Shown here piece by piece: positions 55,847 through 64,000 of a stretch of DNA of 64,000 nucleotides. The stretch is from Pseudomonas sp. GOM7 (GTDB lineage: Bacteria; Pseudomonadota; Gammaproteobacteria; Pseudomonadales; Pseudomonadaceae). Position 1 is the stretch's first letter, and each line of letters starts with the position of its first letter. The notes under the pieces are model-generated. The model was not told the DNA's origin and did not search any database. It saw only the letters and a program-made list of their open reading frames with translations. A program made the translations under genes and the position numbers. The stretch is taken from NCBI RefSeq assembly GCF_026723825.1, contig NZ_CP113519.1, positions 2,604,001 to 2,668,000 of the forward strand, written 5' to 3'.

Positions 55847-57109
55847 ATGTCCGCTTTCCTTTTTCCACGCCGTGGCTTTCTCGGTGTGTTGGCTGCCGCA
55901 TTCTGGGCAGCTCCCTGGCTTGCCGCGCAGGCGCAGCCCCTAACTTTCGAACGAGCCCAAGCTCTGGCCGAGCAGAGTGCCCCTGAGAACCTCGCGCGCC
56001 AGGCGCAGGTGGCATCGGCACAGCAGGCTGTCGAGCCCGCAGACGCCCTGCCCGATCCCAAGCTGATTCTAGGCATCGACAACCTGCCGATCGAAGGCCC
56101 TGACCGTTACACGCTTAATCGTGACTCCATGACCATGCGCCGCATTGGGTTCATGCAGGAAGTCCCCAACAGTGACAAGCGTCAGGCTCGGCGCCAGTTG
56201 GCCGAGGCTTCAGTAGGCCGAGCCGAGGCCGAGCAGCGTGCCATGCAGTTGGAGATCAAGCGCCAGACGGCAGTGAGCTGGCTGGATGTGTACTACGCCG
56301 AACGCAGTGTTGGCCTCTTCGATCAACTGGACCGTCAGATCGAGATGCTCCGCTCGACCGTGCAATCGCTGATTGCCGGCGGTAGTGCTCAGCCTGGCGA
56401 GCTGTTGCAGGCCGACCAGGAAGCTTTGGCGTTACAAGATCGGCGAGATGAACTGAATCGCGATGTGGCAGTAGCTCGTGCCAAGCTGCGCCGCTGGATA
56501 GGCAACGAGGCTGACCAGCCTTTGCAAGGAGGTGTTCCCAGTCTGAACCTGGTGGCACCGCACCTGCAGCAACGCATTGCCTCACACCCTGAGTTGCGCG
56601 CTGCCTCCGCCCGAGTCGGCGAGGCTAGCGCCGAGCTGAACGAGGCCATCGCCGAGAAGACCCCCGACTGGGGTGTTGAGTTTGCCTACAACAATCGCGA
56701 CAACCAGTTCGGCGATATGGTGATGGTGCAATTTACCTTCGACCTGCCGTTGTTCGTAGGCACACGTCAGGGGCCCAAGATCAACGCCAGACAACAAAGC
56801 GTGTCGCAGATGGAAGCCGAGCAGGAAGCATTACTGCGCGCCCATCAGGCTGAGCTGGAAGGCGGTATTGCCGAGCTTGAGCAACTGCGCAGGACCTTGT
56901 CACGCACCGAAAAAACCTTGATCCCGCTTGCAAGCAAACGTGCCGATCTCGAACTGGCCGCCTACCAAGCCGGTAACAGCCAGCTCACATCCGTTATTAC
57001 TGCCCAGCGCGACCTGATTGATGCGCAACTGCGGCAGATTGAACAACAGCGCAAGTTGAGCCAGCTCTCCGCAAGCCTGTACTACGCCTATGTGGAGGGC
57101 CTGAAATGA
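55847..57109 (+). CDS. cusC: TolC-family outer-membrane factor of a Cu/Ag efflux system
   Basis: 420-aa outer-membrane channel subunit. A signal peptide (GFLGVLAAAFWAAPWLAAQA) precedes two helical-hairpin repeats typical of TolC proteins: long alanine/glutamine-rich coiled coils with LTFERAQALAEQSAPENLA and ending QLRQIEQQRKLSQLSASLYY. No lipobox cysteine is seen at the processing site. It is closer to the short CzcC/CusC-like proteins of metal efflux operons than to drug-efflux OprM. TTGGAGG precedes the ATG. The stop overlaps cusB (ATGA). Confidence 0.9.
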   Translation: MSAFLFPRRGFLGVLAAAFWAAPWLAAQAQPLTFERAQALAEQSAPENLARQAQVASAQQAVEPADALPDPKLILGIDNLPIEGPDRYTLNRDSMTMRRIGFMQEVPNSDKRQARRQLAEASVGRAEAEQRAMQLEIKRQTAVSWLDVYYAERSVGLFDQLDRQIEMLRSTVQSLIAGGSAQPGELLQADQEALALQDRRDELNRDVAVARAKLRRWIGNEADQPLQGGVPSLNLVAPHLQQRIASHPELRAASARVGEASAELNEAIAEKTPDWGVEFAYNNRDNQFGDMVMVQFTFDLPLFVGTRQGPKINARQQSVSQMEAEQEALLRAHQAELEGGIAELEQLRRTLSRTEKTLIPLASKRADLELAAYQAGNSQLTSVITAQRDLIDAQLRQIEQQRKLSQLSASLYYAYVEGLK

Positions 57110-58566
57110 AGATATCGACATTTGGTTTTGCGGTCGCCGTGCTGACCGTGGGCATTGGCGCGGCGGGCGGTGGCTACTGGCTGGCCCAGCGGCAAGCCAA
57201 ACACGAGCTACTGCCTAGCTCCGCACCGACGGACGAGCGCAAAGTGCTCTATTGGTACGACCCGATGCAGCCTGAGCAGCGCTTCGATAAACCGGGCAAG
57301 TCACCTTTCATGGATATGGAGCTTGTCCCTAAATACGCAGGATCCGAGCAAGATCCGTCTGTCCTGAGCGTCCCCGCTCAAGCCGTGCAGAACCTCGGAA
57401 TGCGGACCTCGAAGGTGATCCGCGGTGTACTGCCCTCGGATATCGAGGTGGTCGGCTCCCTGGCCTATAACCAGCGAGAGGTAGCGAACCTCCAGGCCCG
57501 CGCTGGCGGATTCGTCGAGCGGGTTTACGGGCGTGCCCCTGGCGATGTACTGCCAGCTGGAACACCCTTGGTCGACCTGCTGATTCCCGAGTGGTCCGCC
57601 GCGCAGTTGGAGTTCCTCGCGGTACTGCGTACCGGTGACGCCCGCTTGATCACTGCGGCCCAAGAGCGCCTCCGCCTGCTCGGCATGCCACAAGCTTTGA
57701 TAGAGCAGGTTCGCCGCAGCGGCAAACCGCGGGCAGTGCAAACCCTCACCACACCTATCAGCGGCGAGCTCCAAGCCTTGCAGGTACGCGCCGGGATGAC
57801 CGTTGAAGCCGGGCAGGATCTGGCGTTGATCAACGGGCTGTCCAGTGTCTGGCTCGATGCGGCGATACCCGAGGCCATGGCCGGAAGTATCCAGGTCGGG
57901 GACGAGATCCGCGCCAACCTGACGGCCTTTCCTGATCGACCGCTGCTGGGCCGCGTCATAGCCTTGCTGCCGAGTGCCGATCCGCAAACGCGCACGCTCA
58001 CGGTACGCAGCGAGCTACCCAACCCTGCCGGTAAGTTGCGCCCCGGCATGTTCGCCGCCGTACGCCTGAACAGTGCCGTCGAACAATCCACGCTTCTTGT
58101 GCCGAGTGAAGCCGTGATTCGCACCGGGAAGCGTGCATTGGTGATGCTGGCCGAAGGCGACGGACGCTACCGTCCCCAGGAAATCACCTTGGGCCGCGAG
58201 GCCGATGGGCGTCTGGAGGTGTTTTCCGGTCTTGAGGAAGGTCAGGCGGTCGTTACCTCCGGCCAGTTCCTCATCGATTCGGAAGCCAGCCTGCAGGGCA
58301 TCCTGGCCGGCAATGCAGAACAGGACAGCACGGAGGGGCTGCATGTGTCTCACGGCGTTATTCGCGCACTGGACGGGAAACAAGTCACCCTGGAGCATGG
58401 CCCCTTCGAGAGCCTGAATATGCCAGGTATGACCATGGCTTTTCCTCTGGTCAGCTCCGAAGTAGCTGTGGGACTTAAGCCAGGAGATCACGTACGCATC
58501 GCCGCACGTCAGACAAACTCCGGCCTGCTGATCGAGCAGCTCCGCAAGGAAGGAGACCAGCCATGA
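57106..58566 (+). CDS. cusB: RND periplasmic adaptor with metal-binding N-domain and C-terminal CusF domain
   Basis: 486-aa membrane-fusion protein. A membrane anchor lies at residues about 6-25. A heavy-metal-binding domain ([20 protein letters not shown] then [11 protein letters not shown]) follows at about 44-78, then the barrel-sandwich hairpin and beta-barrel domains. About 410-480 is a fused CusF-like OB domain ([20 protein letters not shown] ... [12 protein letters not shown]) with the Met ligands of the Cu(I)/Ag(I) chaperone; E. coli encodes CusF separately. It overlaps cusA (ATGA). Confidence 0.93.
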   Translation: MKISTFGFAVAVLTVGIGAAGGGYWLAQRQAKHELLPSSAPTDERKVLYWYDPMQPEQRFDKPGKSPFMDMELVPKYAGSEQDPSVLSVPAQAVQNLGMRTSKVIRGVLPSDIEVVGSLAYNQREVANLQARAGGFVERVYGRAPGDVLPAGTPLVDLLIPEWSAAQLEFLAVLRTGDARLITAAQERLRLLGMPQALIEQVRRSGKPRAVQTLTTPISGELQALQVRAGMTVEAGQDLALINGLSSVWLDAAIPEAMAGSIQVGDEIRANLTAFPDRPLLGRVIALLPSADPQTRTLTVRSELPNPAGKLRPGMFAAVRLNSAVEQSTLLVPSEAVIRTGKRALVMLAEGDGRYRPQEITLGREADGRLEVFSGLEEGQAVVTSGQFLIDSEASLQGILAGNAEQDSTEGLHVSHGVIRALDGKQVTLEHGPFESLNMPGMTMAFPLVSSEVAVGLKPGDHVRIAARQTNSGLLIEQLRKEGDQP

Positions 58567-61500
58567 TCGCGCGCCTGATCCATTGGTCGATCGGCAACCG
58601 CTTCCTGGTACTGCTGGCCACCCTGTTCATCACCGCCCTGGGCCTCTGGTCGCTGCGCAACACGCCGTTGGATGCACTGCCGGACCTATCTGACACCCAG
58701 GTCATCATCAGAACCAGCTTTCCCGGACAGGCACCGCAGATCGTCGAGAACCAGGTGACCTACCCACTGGCCACAACCATGCTCTCGGTACCGGGGGCGA
58801 AGACGGTGCGCGGCTACTCGTTCTTCGGCGACTCCTTCGTCTACGTGCTGTTCGAGGACGACACCGACCTCTACTGGGCGCGCTCGCGGGTGCTGGAGTA
58901 CCTCAACCAGGCGCAGGAACGCCTGCCCGAGGGTGTTACCACCACCCTTGGGCCGGATGCCACCGGCGTGGGCTGGATCTACCAGTACGCCTTGGTCGAC
59001 CGCAGCGGCCAACATGATCTTGCGCAGCTACGGGCGCTGCAGGACTGGTTCCTCAAGTACGAGCTCAAGAGCCTACCCAACGTGGCCGAAGTGGCTACCC
59101 TCGGGGGCATGGTCAAGCAGTATCAGGTGCTGCTCGATCCGCAAAAGCTGGTGGCTTATGGGGTAACTCAGCAGGAGGTCGAAGCGGCGCTGAAGAGCGC
59201 CAATCAGGAAACCGGCGGCGCCATCCTGGAGCTGGCGGAGCGCGAGTACATGGTGCGGGCTTCAGGCTATCTAGAGAGCCTGGAGGATTTCCGCAATGTG
59301 CCGCTGCGGGCTTCGGCCAGCGGAGTTCCGGTGCTGCTGGGTCAGGTGGCCACCATTCAGCTGGGGCCAGAGATGCGGCGTGGCATTGCCGAGCTGGATG
59401 GCCAGGGTGAAGTGGTAGGCGGCGTGGTCATCCTACGCTCCGGAAAGAATGCCCGCGATGCCATCGCTGCGGTGAAGACCAAGCTGGACAGCCTGAAGGG
59501 CAGCCTGCCGGCCGGCGTCGAGGTGGTCACCACCTATGACCGCTCGCAACTGATCGACCGCGCCATCGATAACCTCAGCTACAAGCTGCTGGAAGAGTTC
59601 GTGGTGGTGGCCTTGGTTTGCCTGCTCTTCCTCTGGCACCTGCGCTCGTCGCTGGTCGCGATCATCACCCTGCCCCTGGGCATCCTCATGGCCTTCATCG
59701 TCATGCGCTACCAGGGCGTCAATGCCAACATCATGTCGCTCGGCGGGATCGCCATCGCCATCGGCGCCATGGTCGACGCCGCCGTGGTGATGATCGAGAA
59801 CGCGCACAAGCACATCGAAACCTGGAAGGCTCGACACCCTGGTGAGCAGCTACAGGGCGAGGCGCACTGGCGGGTGATCGGCGAAGCCGCGGTCGAGGTC
59901 GGGCCGGCGCTGTTCTTCAGCCTGCTGATCATCACCCTGTCCTTCCTCCCGGTCTTCACCCTGGAGGCCCAGGAAGGCCGCCTGTTCGGCCCGCTGGCCT
60001 TCACCAAGACCTATGCCATGGCGGCTGCCGCCGGACTCTCGGTCACCTTGGTACCGGTGCTGATGGGCTACTGGATTCGCGGGCATATCCCCAGCGAACA
60101 ACAGAACCCCTTGAACCGCTGGCTGATCGGCGCATACCGGCCGGTACTGGAGTGGGTGCTGGCTTGGCCAAAAGTGACCCTGGCGCTGGCCGTGCTGGTC
60201 TTTTTGTCCAGCCTCTGGCCCCTCAGCAGACTCGGAGGAGAGTTTCTGCCGCCCATGGACGAGGGCGACCTGTTGTACATGCCCTCGGCCCTGCCCGGCT
60301 TGCCGGCGAGCAAGGCGACCCAACTGCTGCAGCAGACCAACCGGATGATCCTCACGGTGCCGGAAGTGGCGCGGGTGTTCGGCAAGGCCGGGCGAGCGGA
60401 GACGGCCACCGACCCGGCGCCGCTGGAAATGTTCGAGACCACGGTGCAGTTCAAGCCGCGCGAGCAATGGCGTGCGGGCATGACGCCGGAAAAGCTGATC
60501 GAGGAGCTGGACCGCGCGGTGAAGGTCCCCGGGCTGTCCAATATCTGGGTGCCGCCCATCCGCAACCGCATCGACATGCTGGCGACGGGGATCAAGAGCC
60601 CCATTGGGGTGAAGGTCTCCGGAACCTCCTTGGTCGACATCGAGCGCATAACGCGCGATATCGAGGCCGTGGCCAAAGAGGTGCCTGGGGTGAGTTCGGC
60701 CTTGGCAGAACGCCTGACCGGAGGTCGCTATGTGGATATCCAGATCGATCGGCTGGCCGCGGCGCGCTATGGCCTGAGCATCGCCGATCTGCAGACGGTG
60801 GTATCGGGCGCCATCGGCGGCAGCAATATAGGCGAGACGGTTGAAGGACTGGCCCGCTTCCCGATCAACCTGCGCTATCCCAAGGAGTGGCGAGACAGTC
60901 CGCAGGCACTACGGCGTATGCCGATCCTCACTCCAGCCGGCCAGCAGATCACCTTGGGCACCGTCGCCCAGGTAACTCTGACCGAAGGGCCGCCGATGCT
61001 GCGCAGCGAGAACGGGCGACTGTCCGGCTGGGTCTATGTCGATGTCCGTGGGCGCGACCTGGCCTCGACCGTGCGCGAGCTGCAGCAGCGCGTCGCCGAG
61101 CGGGTACAACTCGACGCCGGCATGACCGTCTCCTACTCCGGTCAGTTCGAGTTTCTGGAGCGCGCCAATGCGCGGCTGGCCTGGGTGGTGCCGGCGACTC
61201 TGTTGATTATCTTCGTGCTGCTCTACCTGACTTTCAGCCGCTTCGGCGAGGCCCTGCTGATCATGGCCACCCTGCCCTTCGCCCTATCGGGCGGCATCTG
61301 GCTGCTCTACTGGTTCGGCTTCAACCTGTCGGTGGCCACCGGCGTGGGCTTCATTGCCCTGGCCGGCGTCTCGGCCGAGTTCGGGGTGATCATGCTGCTG
61401 TACCTGAAGAACGCCTGGCATGCGCGTGTGGATACCGGGCGCAGCGGTGATCCGGCCCTACTGGAGGCAATTCGTGAAGGCGCGGTGCTGCGTGTGCGGC

Positions 61501-61712
61501 CCAAGGTGATGACGGTGGCCGTGATCATCGCCGGCCTGTTGCCAATCCTCTGGGGCGGAGGTGCCGGATCTGAGGTGATGAAGCGCATCGCCGCGCCCAT
61601 GGTCGGCGGCATGATTACCGCGCCGCTGATGTCCATGTTGGTTTTGCCGGCCGCGTACTGGCTGATGCGTCGACAGGGCAAACGAAAGAGTTACTCACCA
61701 CAGGAGCTATAG
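58563..61712 (+). CDS. cusA: CusA/CzcA-family heavy-metal RND efflux pump
   Basis: 1049-aa inner-membrane proton-driven pump, twelve helices with two large periplasmic loops. The assignment to Cu(I)/Ag(I) rests on close similarity to CusA around the methionine site ([20 protein letters not shown]) and the following [14 protein letters not shown]. The RND transmembrane motif with acidic relay residues is in [20 protein letters not shown]. The protein is complete. A short stem AGCCCCT/AGGGGCT (61730-61759) after the stop is a weak terminator candidate. Confidence 0.94.
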   Translation: MIARLIHWSIGNRFLVLLATLFITALGLWSLRNTPLDALPDLSDTQVIIRTSFPGQAPQIVENQVTYPLATTMLSVPGAKTVRGYSFFGDSFVYVLFEDDTDLYWARSRVLEYLNQAQERLPEGVTTTLGPDATGVGWIYQYALVDRSGQHDLAQLRALQDWFLKYELKSLPNVAEVATLGGMVKQYQVLLDPQKLVAYGVTQQEVEAALKSANQETGGAILELAEREYMVRASGYLESLEDFRNVPLRASASGVPVLLGQVATIQLGPEMRRGIAELDGQGEVVGGVVILRSGKNARDAIAAVKTKLDSLKGSLPAGVEVVTTYDRSQLIDRAIDNLSYKLLEEFVVVALVCLLFLWHLRSSLVAIITLPLGILMAFIVMRYQGVNANIMSLGGIAIAIGAMVDAAVVMIENAHKHIETWKARHPGEQLQGEAHWRVIGEAAVEVGPALFFSLLIITLSFLPVFTLEAQEGRLFGPLAFTKTYAMAAAAGLSVTLVPVLMGYWIRGHIPSEQQNPLNRWLIGAYRPVLEWVLAWPKVTLALAVLVFLSSLWPLSRLGGEFLPPMDEGDLLYMPSALPGLPASKATQLLQQTNRMILTVPEVARVFGKAGRAETATDPAPLEMFETTVQFKPREQWRAGMTPEKLIEELDRAVKVPGLSNIWVPPIRNRIDMLATGIKSPIGVKVSGTSLVDIERITRDIEAVAKEVPGVSSALAERLTGGRYVDIQIDRLAAARYGLSIADLQTVVSGAIGGSNIGETVEGLARFPINLRYPKEWRDSPQALRRMPILTPAGQQITLGTVAQVTLTEGPPMLRSENGRLSGWVYVDVRGRDLASTVRELQQRVAERVQLDAGMTVSYSGQFEFLERANARLAWVVPATLLIIFVLLYLTFSRFGEALLIMATLPFALSGGIWLLYWFGFNLSVATGVGFIALAGVSAEFGVIMLLYLKNAWHARVDTGRSGDPALLEAIREGAVLRVRPKVMTVAVIIAGLLPILWGGGAGSEVMKRIAAPMVGGMITAPLMSMLVLPAAYWLMRRQGKRKSYSPQEL

Positions 61713-61771
61713 CTCTGAGTGTTCAGGAGAGCCCCTCCGCCAGATGACGAAAAGGGGCTTATCTGCCTTAA

Positions 61772-61972
61772 ATCACGCGTTTAACACTCAGGTACTCGCC
61801 CTTGGGTTCAGCTCAACGGCAATGGCACAGTGACCCTCAGGTGCTCAAAGCCTGGGAGGCTGCTGCCGTGCGCCAGACGACCACGTTTTTTGTGAATGGC
61901 AAACCGCTCCTGAGCTTTGGTGCACAGCCACTGATTGATCTGGTTAAAGCTGAAATCGAACAAAGCAAATAA
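61772..61972 (+). pseudogene. C-terminal fragment of a DsbA-family thioredoxin-like protein
   Basis: An open frame without a proper start reads ...QRQWHSDPQVLKAWEAA, TTTFFVNGKPLLSFGAQP and LIDLVKAEIEQSK, ending in TAA at 61970-61972. This matches the last third of DsbA-like proteins (cis-Pro region FFVNGKPL and final helix). The CxxC-containing N-terminal part is absent, so it is a remnant, probably of an oxidoreductase once linked to the metal-resistance cluster. Confidence 0.55.
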
Positions 61973-62054
61973 GCGCTTGCAGTCTGTAAACAAACGAACC
62001 CGCACCACCGCCTGCAATGTCTCGTGCCGAGTACTGCAGGTGGTGGCGCATTGT

Positions 62055-62507
62055 TTAGTGGCGATGGCTTTTCCCAACGTGGGTATGGCCATCATCTGGA
62101 AGTGCACTGACTCCGCCGGTGGTATTCAGGCGCTGGAGAATTCCACACTCGTCTACACCCCGCTCAGAGGCGCAACGGTGTCGTAACTCAACCAGCTGTT
62201 GTTGCAGTGCCAGGAGGCTGGTCACTCGCGCTTGCACATGCTCGATGTGCTCATCCACTAAGCTATTCACACCCTCACAGTTCCCCTCTGGCCGATCCAT
62301 CAGCGCCAACAAGCTTCTGATCTCGTCCAGGGTCATGTCCAGTGTTCGGCAATTACGAATAAACGTAAGCCTCTCAAGATGCTCACTGCTGTAAAGACGA
62401 TAATTGCCCTCGCTGCGAGCCGGTGTCGGCAACAGCCCTTCACGCTCGTAATAGCGAACCGTTTCAACCTGGCAATCGGCAAGCTTGGCCAGCTCTCCAA
62501 TTTTCAT
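62055..62507 (-). CDS. cadR: Cd(II)/Pb(II)-responsive MerR-family regulator
   Basis: 150-aa MerR-family activator. The helix-turn-helix is MKIGELAKLADCQVETVRYY, and the dimerisation helix carries the metal cysteines (Cys77 in EGNCEGVN, then RHRCASERGVDECGIL). The histidine-rich tail (DDGHTHVGKSHRH) is characteristic of CadR from pseudomonads. It is transcribed divergently from cadA over a shared dyad operator. Confidence 0.94.
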   Translation of the reverse strand: MKIGELAKLADCQVETVRYYEREGLLPTPARSEGNYRLYSSEHLERLTFIRNCRTLDMTLDEIRSLLALMDRPEGNCEGVNSLVDEHIEHVQARVTSLLALQQQLVELRHRCASERGVDECGILQRLNTTGGVSALPDDGHTHVGKSHRH

Positions 62508-62529
62508 GAAATACCCCTTCTACAAACTC

Positions 62530-62560
62530 TTGACCCTGTAGTGGCTTCAGGGTGTTCACT
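62530..62560 (+). promoter_or_regulatory. MerR-type cadA promoter and CadR operator
   Basis: -35 TTGACC (62530-62535) and -10-like TTCACT (62555-62560) are 19 bases apart, the overlong spacing of MerR-controlled promoters. Between them lies the dyad ACCCTGTAG-TGG-CTTCAGGGT (62533-62553), 8/9 symmetric and like known CadR operators. Confidence 0.85.
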
Positions 62561-62589
62561 CTACAGCACTGACCAATAAGGATACCCCC

Positions 62590-64000
62590 ATGGCTGGTTG
62601 CTGCAGTGATGAACAAAAACCTGAAGCGGTTTCAAAGGATGTCTGCTGTGACCCCAGCGGCGCGTTTAAGTGCTCGGCCACGGCAACTACAACGGTAAAT
62701 GCCATGGTTCGCTCCAGGCTCAGCAGTTTCCGTATTGAACAAATGGACTGCCCCACCGAACAGACGCTGATTCAAGACAAACTGAGCAAGCTGGCTGGCA
62801 TAGACAAGCTCGATTTCAATCTGATCAATCGCGTTCTTGGGGTATGGCACAGCTTGCCGTCGACCGCTCTTATTGAAGCGGCGATCTCATCCCTAGGTAT
62901 GCAAGCAGAACCGCTCTCTGCTGAGGGGCAAGCCCGCATCACAATCGAACAGATGGACTGCCCAACGGAAGAAAAGCTGATCCGCGACAAGCTCTCCTCC
63001 CTGACCGGCATCAGCGCGCTGGAGTTCAACTTGCTTCAGCGCGTATTGACGTTTAGCCACACAGCAGAAGCATTGCCAGCAGCCCTGGCAGCGATTCGCG
63101 ACCTTGGTTTCACGCCAGTGGTTGAGGGTGCAGCAACAGTAAACGATGAAGCGCAAGCAGCGCCGCGCAAGAAGGCTTGGTGGCCTTTGGCGCTATCCGG
63201 TGTGGCTGCCGTATCGGCTGAAGTGCTGCACTTCGCCGAGCTTGCACCTGAGTGGGTTGTGGCCGGTGTGGCGCTGCTCGCCATTCTGCTGTGCGGCCTG
63301 ACGACCTATAAAAAGGGTTGGATTGCGCTGAAGAACCGCAACCTGAACATCAATGCACTGATGAGTATTGCGGTTACCGGTGCGGTGCTGATTGGGCAAT
63401 GGCCGGAAGCCGCCATGGTCATGTTCCTCTTTTCTGTGGCCGAGCTGATCGAGGCAAAATCGCTGGGTCGGGCTCGTAATGCCATCCGCGGCCTGATGGA
63501 TCTGACCCCAGAGCGCGCCACGGTGCAGCAAGCAGACGGCTCATGGCTTGAAGTTGAGGTTAAAACCATAGCCTTAAGTGCATTGGTCAGGGTTCGGCCT
63601 GGCGAGCGAATCGGCCTCGATGGCGAGGTGACTTCCGGCAACTCCACCATCAACCAAGCGCCGATCACGGGGGAAAGCCTGCCCGTAGAGAAAACCGTCG
63701 GAGACCCGGTTTTTGCTGGCACCATCAATCAAGCAGGCTCGCTGGAATACCGCGTCGTGGCAGCCGCTGCCAACACTACGCTGGCACGCATCATTCACGC
63801 GGTCGAAGAGGCACAGGGTTCACGTGCTCCGACCCAGCGCTTTGTCGACCAATTCGCCAAGGTATACACCCCTGTCGTATTCCTATTCGCCCTGGCTATC
63901 GCCATTGTGCCGCCACTCTTCATGGCCGAACCCTGGTACGACTGGATCTATCGTGCCTTGGTACTGCTGGTGGTCGCTTGCCCTTGCGCCTTGGTTATTT
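62590..64000 (+). CDS. cadA: Cd/Pb/Zn-translocating P1B-type ATPase (C-terminus beyond window)
   Basis: Metal-exporting P-type ATPase, 470 codons visible. A cysteine-rich N-terminus (MAGCCSDEQKP, DVCCDPSG) is followed by two tandem metal-binding-like domains, each with IEQMDCPTE (about residues 49 and 119), in place of the usual GMTCxxC. Membrane helices, the actuator-domain TGES loop (PITGESLPVEKTVGDPVFAG) and the transport motif CPC (VACPCALVI) are present before the window ends; the DKTG phosphorylation site lies beyond. AAGGA precedes the ATG. Confidence 0.95.
   Translation, partial: MAGCCSDEQKPEAVSKDVCCDPSGAFKCSATATTTVNAMVRSRLSSFRIEQMDCPTEQTLIQDKLSKLAGIDKLDFNLINRVLGVWHSLPSTALIEAAISSLGMQAEPLSAEGQARITIEQMDCPTEEKLIRDKLSSLTGISALEFNLLQRVLTFSHTAEALPAALAAIRDLGFTPVVEGAATVNDEAQAAPRKKAWWPLALSGVAAVSAEVLHFAELAPEWVVAGVALLAILLCGLTTYKKGWIALKNRNLNINALMSIAVTGAVLIGQWPEAAMVMFLFSVAELIEAKSLGRARNAIRGLMDLTPERATVQQADGSWLEVEVKTIALSALVRVRPGERIGLDGEVTSGNSTINQAPITGESLPVEKTVGDPVFAGTINQAGSLEYRVVAAAANTTLARIIHAVEEAQGSRAPTQRFVDQFAKVYTPVVFLFALAIAIVPPLFMAEPWYDWIYRALVLLVVACPCALVI

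Overview
The window is a stretch of chromosome from a high-GC gammaproteobacterium, almost certainly Pseudomonas in the broad sense. The reasons are the fused nuoCD gene in a 13-gene nuo operon, the side-by-side monomeric and dimeric NADP-isocitrate dehydrogenases, the clpS/clpA/infA/bpt/aat/trxB/ftsK/lolA/rarA/serS/cysG order, and the gacA-uvrC-pgsA-tRNA(Gly-Cys-Leu) block. Most of it is conserved core genome with short operons and ATGA stop/start overlaps. The genus assignment is inference from gene content and order.

Layout. 1-11.1 kb: minus-strand respiratory complex I operon (nuoA to nuoL, the last cut by the window edge), with a candidate promoter upstream of nuoA. 11.9-15.7 kb: a Tat-exported PhoX-type phosphatase with a candidate PHO box, then isocitrate lyase aceA. 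16.3-20.8 kb: a secretin-N-domain exported protein, an unknown protein, a GNAT acetyltransferase, the ribosomal oxygenase roxA, and purB. 21-24.3 kb: a DMT transporter, hflD, mnmA and nudJ. 24.3-31.4 kb: idh and icd (divergent), cspD, clpS and clpA. 31.6-34.6 kb: trxB, aat, bpt and infA (minus). 34.7-42.5 kb: ftsK, lolA, rarA, crcB, serS and cysG (plus). 42.6-46.8 kb: yqjG, ybiB, the tusDCBE sulfur relay, and a Bax-inhibitor-1 family protein. 46.9-50.8 kb: tRNA-Ser, gacA, uvrC, pgsA, and tRNA-Gly, -Cys and -Leu.

The last 13 kb is more accessory. A ThDP-dependent oxidase-like gene lies between the 3' end of tRNA-Leu and a 23/25-bp copy of that tRNA end located at the stop codon of a chemoreceptor gene, which suggests a small tRNA-targeted insertion. 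Immediately upstream of the chemoreceptor is a dif-like XerC/XerD site (54653-54680), so the window probably contains the chromosome's dimer-resolution point. FtsK-orienting motifs noticed by eye switch strand around it. Beyond dif lie an AT-rich segment with helically phased 11-bp repeats, an ANR/FNR-type box, a small Cys/His/Met-rich exported protein, a CusCBA copper/silver efflux system, a DsbA-like gene fragment, and a divergent cadR/cadA cadmium-lead module (cadA cut by the window end).

The core genes are confident calls. Promoters, boxes and mobile-element interpretations come from inspection by eye and are graded accordingly. No CRISPR array, rRNA, intact transposase or integrase was seen.
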